Shown here one piece after another: positions 9,901 to 21,900 of a stretch of 64,000 bases of DNA. The stretch is taken from contig OZ020488.1 of NCBI GenBank assembly GCA_963971405.1, positions 2,666,001-2,730,000 on the forward strand, read 5' to 3'. The notes under the pieces were generated by a model that made no database searches, had not been told where the DNA came from, and saw only the letters and a program-made list of their open reading frames with translations. The position numbers and the translations under genes are program-made. This DNA comes from Psococerastis gibbosa (taxonomy: Eukaryota > Arthropoda > Insecta > Psocodea > Psocidae). The first letter of the stretch is position 1. Each line of letters starts with the position of its first letter.

Positions 9901-12900
9901 TGGCTAAGCAGCAGTTCCTGATTGGCCAATTCATGTTAAGCAGGGCTGACATATTGGGTACTTATATTCTTGTTCAGCCTATGCCCGTCCTAGGCTGGTA
10001 GGCCATTTGACGCCGTGCCGCATAGTAGACCAATCCCTCCTGTCGTAGTTTGGTTTTCTACCTCAATGCCATTGCAGCTGAATAAGTGATGGGCATTTCC
10101 TTTCCCTTGAAGATTTGTCTTGTTAATACCATGAAGAGAAGTCCCATCCGCCCATGATCCTACACATGACATAACGTACAAACATGGTATGTCCTGTACT
10201 TACATACATGGTATGTCCTGTACCATTTATACCTGGCATTTCTTGATCCACTATCATTCTCTTGTGCCATACTGTCTCAAACGATTTTTACAGGTAAACA
10301 AAACGTCAGCCTCAGCGTGTTGCCCTGGCCTGAGGTGACCTTAAACCATGTTATATCCAATGCTTTTTTCAGGTCAACAGTACTACACTACTCCTTTGTT
10401 CTTACCAATGCGGAGTCCAAGTGGACATTCGGATTCTGCCGACATGACCCGAAGACCGGCACAGCGCTGGCGTTCCTCAGCCTGCTGCCCTGGCATGAGG
10501 TGTTTATGCGAATTCTCAACACGGCCGCCGACCTGATCCGGGACTGTGAAGCCAAGGAATTGACCGATTTTCTACAGTTTTTGATGAAACATGATCTTCG
10601 TGACCCAGGCGAAAAATTTATAGTGCAACTTAATCACAAACTCGGCGTAAGTATTTTTAACTTTACTAGTAAATGATCATTTCTATCTTCAAGTAAGTTC
10701 TCACCTCTAGAACCTCACAAGCACTAAGCAAACGTTATTTACCCCATACTTTTTAGCCATGGCACAACGCTTCGTGGCGAGTAAGCAGCTGCAGAAATGA
10801 AGTTTAATGAGAACAGCCTGCCTGATGACGAGAAAGAATAGGATCAGCAATGGAATGGAACGGTTTTAAGAGATTAAGGGTTCAGGGTTGTGAAGTACCT
10901 TAACACATCGTGCTACTTGAAATACAACAGCAACAACAAAAATAGTTTGGAGAATAGTGTGAATGGGACTGCACTGATTTAAAGTCATAAAGAGCATGGA
11001 TAACAGCCTGTGAGCGAAGAAGTGGCTTGAAGGGGGCGATAATAAAATATAATAGATTTGCCTTACTATAAGCTAAGCATGACCGATAGCGGGAAAACGT
11101 AGGTGGTATTATTCAAATAGTCGTGGAGGGAAATGTGACCAGGTTGCAGTGTTAGAAGAAGAAATTTTCGGAAAATGTAAAAAAAAATGAAAAACTACTT
11201 CGTGGTCAACAAGCAGTGCAGACAACAGAAAGAGGGCTTTATAGCCCTAACTCCGCAAGGTTGACTTAGTAATAGCACAAAATGACATTTTTTGTAAATA
11301 TTTATTTAGAATTGCAGATGGAGAAGTTATTGACCTAGGGTTACTATTGCGAACCGCTGATTGACTGAGTCTCGGGAGGCCGTCTTAATCGCTTGATTTT
11401 GACTGTAATGGGCGGATCGCGAGAGCCACCCGCCCGCTTACACTGGGACCCAACTGCGGAATTGTTGAGTGCCCGCTAGTTTGAAGGGGAGATAAAGGGT
11501 GCGTGAACTGAAGTGAGCGATATTGATAGTATGAATCCTTGTTTTAATTGACTTTTCTTTTTCGTTGCAGGTCTTTGAATGCATGAAACCTGCACCACAT
11601 TGTTTACCTTCAATTCCGGAAAGTGTAAGTATTAGCCTGCCATTTTTACTGTTATCATGGCTTGAAAACTGTCTGGGCTACTTCATGGCACCGCTATGCA
11701 TTGGTAGAAGATGGCTGTGCCGTCCAGTATTTCTTACTGATTTTCAAGCGATAATGGGATTTTAAATGTGGCACATCAGGGCTCTTGGAATTGGAATTTT
11801 TGTTTCCGTATAGTTCGGCCAACCCCGGAGCAATTTGCCTTTGTGACCATGCTCGCATGCCTAATAGTTGAGGAGTAGACTCGTGGCTGAACCTGGTTAA
11901 GTCACGCTAACGCCAGTCAATGGTAAGTCTGTCTCAGCTTGTTCATTGTCGAGTCTAGCCGGTGTGGGTTGACATCGAGGGCGTGAGCCAGTTTGCCAGC
12001 AGCTAAAACTCAAAAACAACAAAAATCAATATGAGTAATGTCCAAAACATCAATGAGATCGTTGGAAGTGCTAGGTACAATGGGTACCTCTATGTCCATT
12101 AAAAGCCCATCCAAATAAATTTTAAAAAAGGCCAGCGAGCAGTAAATAAAATAGGAGTCACTTTCGTAGATTAATATAGTCAATAGGAAGTAATATAGTC
12201 GATGAAAAATGATAGCGTAATAGTAAATTGCAGGATACGATCCCGTAACACTCCGATGTTGCGTCGGCTTCATTGCCAAATTTTATGGAAAAGGGCAATA
12301 TAAAAACTACTTCGGCTTGGACATAAATATATTTTAGTATTTAGAGAATATATGCTACGTTGAAAATAGGCACCCCAGAATTAAACGCATTTATTTTTTT
12401 CATTAACTCAGGAAGTTGTTAAAAATTTGGCTCATTTAAGTTGTAGAAGACTGCTTCGTGCATCAAAAATGCTAGTGTACACGAAAGTTTGGTCCCACTG
12501 GTTTTTATGAAAGAACTAAGTAATCAAAAATTAAATATTTCCTATTATACAATATGATGCTTGAATTAGTCTTCTACTAACAACTTACGTATGCCAAATC
12601 TTTAATAACTTGCTTTTTTAATTAAATAAAAAACGTATAAATGAATATAACTTCGTTCATGGCTGAATGTTTTCAAAGCAAAAAATAATAATAATAATAA
12701 TAAAAAGAAAATAAAAAAGAAAACGTCAATAAAAACAACAAATTTTGGGTGCTAATTTTCTACGTAGCATGTCCTCTTAGATCATTTTATTTCTATAAGC
12801 GACTATTTCAAAAAATTATTTGTGTTTTAGCGGAACCTTACGGAGTATTACAGCGCTGTGGATACAAACAATATGCTAGTCATTTTCGCATCAATGCTAT

Positions 12901-15900
12901 ACGAGCGACGGATAGTTTTTAAGTCACGGAAACTGCATAGGTTAAGCGCATGCGTACAAGCTGCCAACACCGTCCTGTACCCGATGAACTGGCAACATAT
13001 CTTCATACCCATTTTACCGAAACATTTAGCAGAGTATCTCTGGGCGCCGATGCCGTTTCTTATTGGTGTTCCTTCTTCGATATGGGAGGTAACTTACGTG
13101 TTTTGTTTGCTTGCCATTCAGAGCAAATGGGCCCCCACATTTTGCGTTTTTAAGTTCCATAACTGTGGCCAATCGGTGTTAGGGACGACACCATAATGTG
13201 CATCAAAGCGCAGAGTAATATATTATCTAGTTAATGCAACCTCTTTTATGGCTCTGCGATCAATATTTCATGAGAAATTTGAATTTACACAAAAAAAATG
13301 GAAAGTGGAGCCATTTGTTCTCACATGTTGTTTTTCAAAAATTGGGAAGATCGTTAATAGGCTACTTGAAGATTTTTGAAAACCTATTTTAATGCATTAG
13401 TCGATTTATTTTATAACATTTAAAATGTTTTTTCCCCTAACAAAAAACTTAATTTAGCAGTAAAAATATTTTAATTCAAGTTTGATGGCTAAAAAGCGGA
13501 TCACGGGACTGCATAATGTGACATCATTTGTGATGCCATGGAGTAGGAGAATGTTTATGTTAGTATGCGAAATGTGACATCATTTTCTTGTCACCCATGT
13601 GTGCCATCCTTTTGTAATCCACAGTTAAAAATACCAACATTTATTAGTTTCTTTTTTCTTGGTTTTAGACGGTGAACAGAAGTGAAATAGGCGAAGTGGT
13701 GGTTCTAGACGCTGATAATAATACTTTGGAAACGCCATTCCAAGACGTGTCTTCTCTTCCTATCGATGTGGTAAGCTAACGCCGGCGAAATGACATTGAA
13801 TACATGCAACCAAAAAACAATTTGGTCAGAAGTCCCCACAAAAAAACGTTTAGAATAGGGGGCAGCCTCCACACAATGTAAAGGTGCTCAGGATTTTGTA
13901 TTGTATCAAACTTTTTCGCCCCCTCCCCCAGGGGAGTTAGGGATATTAAACCCTGTCTACCACCGATTATTGATTCGTCATTTTATAAATAGGGGCTAAG
14001 GTGCCCATCACATAAAAAAAATTTTCATTTTGTTATTTTCTGTAGGTAAAGTTCCTGAGAACTAATCTGTCAAATCAGCCGACTATGATTGAGGACGGAT
14101 TTGCGAGAACGTTCCTGAAAGCTCTGGTACAATTGATAGGAGGCTACCGGGACGCACTCAAGTTCCAACAGGGTGAAAAGATTACGTTCTGTGAGAAAGC
14201 ATTCGTCGAGTCTCGTCCGCCCAGTATGCAGGCCTTCCTACGTGATATGCTGAAGCTGCAATTATTCCAACAGGTATGTTGCGGTTGTATATCTCTGGAA
14301 GCTTTGGTACAGCTGCTAGGAGGCTATAATGTCGCACTCAAGTTCTAACAGTGTATTAGAAGATGAAAGCTTTCTTCGAGTCTAGTCCGCCGGTATGCAG
14401 GTCTTCCTACGTGATACGCTCCAGCTACAGATATTTCAAGAGCTACAGTACGTTTATCTCTAGAAGCTGTGGTACAACTGATTGGAGGCTACCGGGACGC
14501 ATTAAGTTCCAACAATCAATCATCAATCAATCAAAATTTATTTCCAAAATAAAATTTTTTACAGTTTTTTGTCACTTCCCTATGGGCTAGGCCCGTTTTA
14601 GGGTGGAAATTTTACAATATTCTAAAATACTAGTATATACAATGAATACATGCAGTTAAAATACAATTTTTGTGTCAAGTTTAAAAATATAGTGAATATG
14701 TATGTAAGTGTAGTGGTGTGTATATGTGTGTGTTGGTGGTATATGGAAGATTATTATTATTTATTTATTTGTAATTATTATTATTTTTTATTATGTAATT
14801 TCGAGATCAATAAGCCATTTTTTGATATTTTTTCTAAATATTTTATAGTTTGTTTGGTTTTTTATTTTCAGAGGAAGTTTATTATAGTACTTTTTGCCTA
14901 TATAAGAGGTTTGTTTTTGCGTGTAGCTTGTCGAGACCGTTTGTATGGATAGTGGGTTTGTTTGTTTGTACCTAGTGTTGTGTTGATGTGTGGGCCTGTC
15001 TTGTTTATGTATATTTTTGTAGGTGTTGCAAATAGATTCTTTTATGTATAGCTTTTTGATTGATAGTACGTTTGCTAGTTGTAATAGGTCTTCGGGGTCA
15101 GTAGATTAGGTAAGGGGCGGTATGTGTTTTTTCTCTTTCTTATATACAGCCCTAGAAGCTCTGATACAGCTACCGGACGCATTAAAGTTGCAACAACGCC
15201 AGGAAAATGCGTCCTGTGAGAAAATTATTACTATCGAGCCTCCTTATACACTACCGGTCTGACGTCAATCTATAATTAATATCGTTGAAGTAGGAGCAAT
15301 ATTAATTTTCATGTGATGTCCGGGAATGGACCTTTAAGCTAATAAGATTTTGTTTTTAGTTCATAGACGAGCGGCTGAATATGCTCAATGCAGGGCTGGG
15401 CTTCTCCGACGAATTTGAGTTCGAAGCGTGTAACTACATGGCGAAATCATCAACATTGACTGTGAATGAGCAGTATAAAGACTGGGTAACCACTATGAAG
15501 AAACAAAGCAGTGCATTCTTCAAATCCGTCAAAAATAAAGTGAGTCCCTTCTCTTTACTTCATCACTAAAAGTAAAAAGAAGATATTGAAGTACCATGAG
15601 AAACCACTACCAATTACTAACTTTTGCTTCTTGAAGGCAGTTTAAATGTGTTTGAAAATGTTGAAATTCAAAAAAGCTTTACACAATAGGGATAAATTAG
15701 TAAACGACATAACATTCACACAATCATCCCCTCTAATTGATTTAGCCAGCCGGTTAGAATTAGGTAACCAGCCATTACATTATTACATCGTAATATATTG
15801 TAATATCATTTTTGTATAATTTGCAGGCCAACCCGGCAATGAAATCGGCTGTGAAAAGCGTGAAGGACAGGGGCAAAGATGTCAAGTCGGCGTACAAAGG

Positions 15901-18900
15901 AATCAAAACCCGAATGAAGAAGGATGCCGGTAGTTCACATCACCACCACCAGTCGTCCACATTCCACGCAGCGCGGCCTCTCACCATTGGAGCCCCCGTG
16001 TCAGCTGCTGCCACGTTCAAAAGGCAGCGGGCCACCTCAAGTGTTGTTACTAGTCGGTAAGTGTAATGTTACCAACGATAACAGAATAGCATAGATGGCG
16101 CCTAACCATAACATATGTAAGCATTGTCGGCAGCCGTGAAACCTTAGGAGAAATGGCCAAGGAAGCAGTTTCCAGGTGGTAAAGGGTAAAAATTAGTGGC
16201 AAATACAAAATAAATGAATAATTCAACAGAATACATGCGCAACAACTTCTGCGCATTTGACCTTGGGCCCTTGTAATCTAAATTGCTTGATTGTTGCTGT
16301 ATTGGGCTTATGGCGAGAGCCACCCGCTTCGACTAGGAAACATCTTTTTGCTGCTTACTTGCGCTACGGATGACCATCCAGCAATCCTCAACGTTACCAG
16401 TCAGCCCTGTAGTTCACATTCCGCGCAGGTCAGACCCCCGCTACAGGAACCCTGGTGTCAACTGCTACCACGTTGAAAACGGGTTCATTTAAGCAAAAAC
16501 TTTTCTTCTTACATAATTCTGCATTTGGAAACTAATAACGTCCTTTCCACTGAAGGGGCTGCATGTGGCCCTTCATTGGGGGACTCTGCAAGACCTCCAT
16601 CTCTGTTGTAGTTCAAACAAATAATTCTCGCTGGACTTACCGTGTCCCTTGCCGGCCGCCATACCAAGTTGAATCCAGCGGACCAGAGCAGGTTCAAAGA
16701 TGCAGAAAACTTGGTCGTGTGCACAGTGCCGGTAGGGAAACATGGTAGGACTTGTCCTGGTCACCTCCGAACTAATCGTGTGACTTCACTGTGCTTCCCA
16801 TGAGGTTTGGAATCCACTCCAATCAGGAGGTCCACTGTCCTATGGGCCCACACCGTGGCCTGGGACTGTGTCCAACCATACTACTACTACTACTACTACA
16901 CCGTGTCCCTCTTCAAGAAGGAAGACTTGTCATCGCCACACTGAACACGAACCGGCTGGTAATCGGCTGGACCTCGTCGGCCATCGCCTATTCTGGGTAA
17001 TCTGAAAACGCTCATTTATCTCTATGTTCTAGTTCAAACGAATACTTCCCGCTGGACTCGCCAGAGGGCGCCACGTCCCCTCCTAATGAGGAAGACCTGC
17101 CAGCGCCTCAGTTGGATATGAACCTGCTGGGTGATCTGCAGGACCTCATCAATCGACAATGTACAGTCCTGGACAGGCCTTCGCCACCGGTCGACCGAAC
17201 TGTAAGTCCTCTCTCTGAAATTTTGCTCTAACGGCCCTCGGTGACGGGAAACACATTTGAACCAGGGTCAATGTTGCACGCGCCGCACCCCTAATTCACT
17301 CCAAGAGCTGATGCACTCAATTTTAGAGAAGCTCAACCACGAGATGCCAATTTATGGCCCTATTCAAACAAATAATTCCCGCAAGATCCGTTTCAGTGAA
17401 AGAATTCAAGTTAATAAGAATGGATCATAGTGAAAATCCATTTTTTTAGTTGGACTGGAATGTCCGTGAATAGGGGTCTTTACTTACCAGAAAAAATAAG
17501 TAAATAAAGACTGTGAGGGATATTTACTACCAAATAAAGGTGTCGTTTAGTTTGCAGGTCTACTGATTTAGTTGTGTTTGTTGCATTAGGCTCATAGGCA
17601 AGCATTTGATTTCGCTTGTTTTAAGCAGGCTCCGGTTGCCGAGCAATTCTAAATTTCTATTTAAACACCTTAAGTACAAAGTTTTTAATTCGTGCAGTAG
17701 TTAGCTGTGTCAGCACAGCAAAGTATCTAGTAGGCTAATAATTGTCAATAGAGGGTTTGAACCATACAATAGAAACTATGGGTCAAATATATATTGGAGT
17801 AAAATCTCGAGTCTACTGTCCAAATTGTCCAATGCCTACTAGGCTCTGAATGATCTTCGTGTCTTGATACTTAGAGTTATATAAGGAAGAGATGGGACAC
17901 CTAAAATATGTTTTTGAATTTGAGGTGCCACCTGCCACGTCTAGTGTGACCAGTCATTGAAAAGACGTGGCAGATGACCCCTGAAATTCATAAAATTTGG
18001 CCCGAGAGAATGCCGTATCTCCTATGTAGAACTCTAGCTCTAATTACTTTTCATTTCTCGAGTTAGATACCAAATGCTCAGAAATGCCGTTAACTCATTT
18101 TGTAAGCAAATCGGATTTTTTTAATTCTGAAGCCCTCAATTATCAAGTTACAAAGAAGGCAATTATAGCCAAGAATATTAGCTGCCATCTAGCGGAATTC
18201 AAACTAACTTTACATAAATGCGTTATGTGGTAGCCGCTGTTCGTGGCTATGATTGGCTGTTGTAACTTGGTAATTAGCCTATTCGACGCTTTATCTGACT
18301 GACTTCGAACGCCCCCTTTATTAGTGACATTTTCAAGGATTACTACCTTCTGCTCAATATTTAATGCTCAGTGACTCGGCCCTATAAAATGTATACTACA
18401 ATAGTATTATGTAGGCATTGTAGTAATCTGTTGCTGTTTGTAGTAGGCTGTTAAACTGGAAATGTCAAGAAGTTTTATTAGTTTACAATGGAAGTTATCT
18501 AAAATTAAATACGCCTAAGTTGTCAGAAGACTGATCTGGTGCTTCAACACTATTAGTTTATTTATTAATTGCCCATGTCACTAGTCTATGTTATTATACT
18601 TTGCACACGGTCAAAAGACTAAATTTCGTTTCCCAATTACGTTACTAAAGCAGCGTTATGGGAAAATTAGAGTAGTTTATGAACTATAGCTTGTAGCCGG
18701 TCATGTGTTTTCAGTCACCGTGGCCTGTCCCTGTGTTGTGATTATGGCCGGTTCTCTGGTATAATGTCTTGTTTTTTTTTTTTAATCTATTTAATTGTAT
18801 ATCTTTAGAATTTTCAAATTAAGGCAGAGATTTTCAAATATTTGGTAAACAAAGCAGGCCTGGGTATTTTTGACTAAATTAATGAGTGAGTTTCCATTTT

Positions 18901-21900
18901 TGCATCTGAATTACAGTATTATTATCGCCTAACATCATATTCTATTGAAAAGTCTTAAATCAGACGGGTAAATTGTCTGTTTTTTTTTTTTTTTTTTGGT
19001 TTTTTTTTTAGAAAGATTATACAATATTTTTAACGATTTTTTTCTCTCATAAAACCATATTCATATATTTGCGCCTGTAAAACTACATAATATACGTATT
19101 AATACATTTAGTCAAAAATACCCAGACCTGCTTTGTTTACAAACTTTTTGAAAATCTTTACCTTAATAGGTGTGTTATTATTTTACACATAAGTCTATGT
19201 CCTTCTTGGGGAAGATATTCATTTAAATTTTTCCTAGCTCCACCTCATTTAAGTCTAAATTGTTACTTATTGTAGCACTGCAGTAGGCTATAAATGCAAA
19301 TGTTTTTTTTTTTTTTTTACTACCCGGCATGATAGCCGTCATAAATGAACTAAAATATATAAATTGCTATGATAATGAACACAATTTCTTAAAGTTAAAC
19401 TAAAATTAATAAGAGATTATTAGGTATTAAAAATTTCCTGTTCGTGAATTAATTGCACTGTTATAAGGTGCCCATTCCATTGACCGGCTAGGGCTATTTC
19501 CAAAACGGTGACGTGGTAGCAGAAACTCAAGACTTAGGTGGCGTTTCCACCGACCTCGCATTGCAGAATTGACGGAAATGTTTATTTTCCTCTATGCCAT
19601 AGTTAAAATTGATCAATGATCATACAATAAAATCACAAACAAACAAACTAAAATTAAATAATGCCTTCATGGGATATGTTAATTACAAACATTTTAATAG
19701 ATTTCTATAAAAAGAAAAACAAACATTACCGTCAATGTCACTTGCAATCTGCAATGCGAGGTCGGTGGAGACGCTACCTAAGTCTGGAGTGTCTGCTACC
19801 ACGTCACCGTTTTGGAAATAGCCCTAGCCGGTCAATGGAATGGGCGCCTAAGCCTATAATCTCTCAGCTAGTTATTTCTCTTCTGCTGGGCCAATTTTTA
19901 AATAAATAATTTTGACCTTTTGTGTGTGTGTTTGGCACGTTATTGAATAACTGTCTAGCATTATACTTTGGTTTATTTTTTCGCTCTTACCTAACGCGAA
20001 GGTTAGTCTGAAAATTTCGTCCCTTTTGTAATTTCATTTTTAACATTTAATTACTCCTGTATTGCTATGAAATAATGGGTATTGTAGGTGGATTTGAAAT
20101 AAATCTAAAGTAATTATCGATTTACGATTTAAAAGGAAATTGGGCGCCTTTTTTGTTCAATGTCGAATTTCTACGAAATGTCGATCGTAGAGCCATAAAT
20201 AAGAGTAGAAGAAGTAAAAAGAAGGGCTCCTCTACATTTTCATGTATAGCATGTATCAGGGAACAACGTATAGCTACAGCTTTTGGAGGACCTAACCTAA
20301 CCTCGTATGTGGCTCTGTAATTGATTTATCATGAGAGATTTGACCATGTATAAGAGGGGTGTCAGATTTATTCCTAACTAAAGTTATGACATTCTCTTAT
20401 TAGCCTACTTACAATAGTTTAATTTTACGTTCGGTAGCCATGAACATCTTTCCTCTAGAAATCTAACATGACTGCTATTATTTTATTTCCAGTTAATGGA
20501 CAACTTTCCCAATAAGATAAAATAAAAAGCAATGTGGCATAATATCGTATGACTTCTTTTATTTCATTCTTTTTACGGCGAAATAGCAGTTGTCTATGCC
20601 GTTGAAGTTAACGTTAACATTAATACAGCTGTTATTGGATCATTTGCCTATTATTTGGGTGCAGATAACCAACTAAATTTGCTCTTTTGGTCTAAATTTG
20701 GTCTTTCAACAGTCACTGGTCGAACAAGATGTGGCAGGTACCACCAGACATTTAGGCAGCGAAGGTCCCATCTCTCTTACATAGTAAAAAAAAATATATA
20801 TAATTCTTCTGATTGGTTGGTCTCTAAAACAATAAACAAAAATGCCTTTAATGAGTAAAAAAAATCTCAATTTAGGGCGAATAAATTTCATTACAAATCC
20901 GCCTACAAACCCTCTAAATTACGTTACATTATAATAGCCCCCTGTTACTTTTTATTTACTAGCGATATTTCTCACAATATTACACATTGCCTGAGCACGG
21001 TAAGCTTGCTCTTGTACCTGTATTTTAGTTTTTTAGTTTTTGTTTTAGCACGATATTACATTTAGTTTTTGAGCGCTCTAAAAATAATGTCGTTTTCTTG
21101 AACATTGGTCTCATTCACAGCTAATAACAAGCCAAATGATAATTGGAAAGTGGGACACTATTCTGTGGGAGGCATGGACGCCACAAGATGAAATTCCATT
21201 TTCTGGCCCTGTGAATAACGAGCTTAATCCACAAACTCATAAGCTTGTTTTTCTGCTTTGTATTTACATAGAGCAAAGGGTTCCTTTTTTAAGGGGTTAT
21301 AAAAATTTCTTCAACAGAAACACTTATAACCATAACGGAACGCAGACTTATGATACGTTTTCATCTGTTTAAAATGTATATGCAATATACAGAGGACTTA
21401 TTCTCTAAGGGCAATCCACAAGAGTTGGACTGGAGAACCCAACGGCAACTGTTCTATCCCGTACTTAGAGGTGTGTGCAGTACCATTTGGATTCTAACTG
21501 TCGTATGCTTACTATCACTTCTCGGGGCGAACGTAAGGCCCAGTGTCCCATCACGCTTAGAAATGTTCTTGTTAGGAACACTCGAGGCACCGCCACGCAT
21601 TGGAATATGAGTGTGTCTCCACTATTCATTACGAAAACATTTCTTAGCGTAGTGGTTCGGAATCCACTATAATCAGGAGGTCCACCCTGTCAGTCAACTC
21701 CCCTTTCCCCCGAGGTGAAAGATTCTGCCCTTAGGGTGCCTCATGTTAACAAACAGACTCACTCCCCCCGCTAGGCTGACAGGGTTGCTTAAAGCAGAAA
21801 TTCTGAAAGCAGGCGTTGGAAACAAAACAACATCACTTAGCGTTGGGAGTGCAGCAGGGTATTCAAGTAAACGACAATATTTTCGTAGACCTCTCTTTTG

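Noticed and set aside
14363..14590. Possible extra functional dDENN exon after exon 7
   Set aside because: The sequence is clearly related to exon 7 but carries stops and indels in the parental frame, so it cannot encode the domain.
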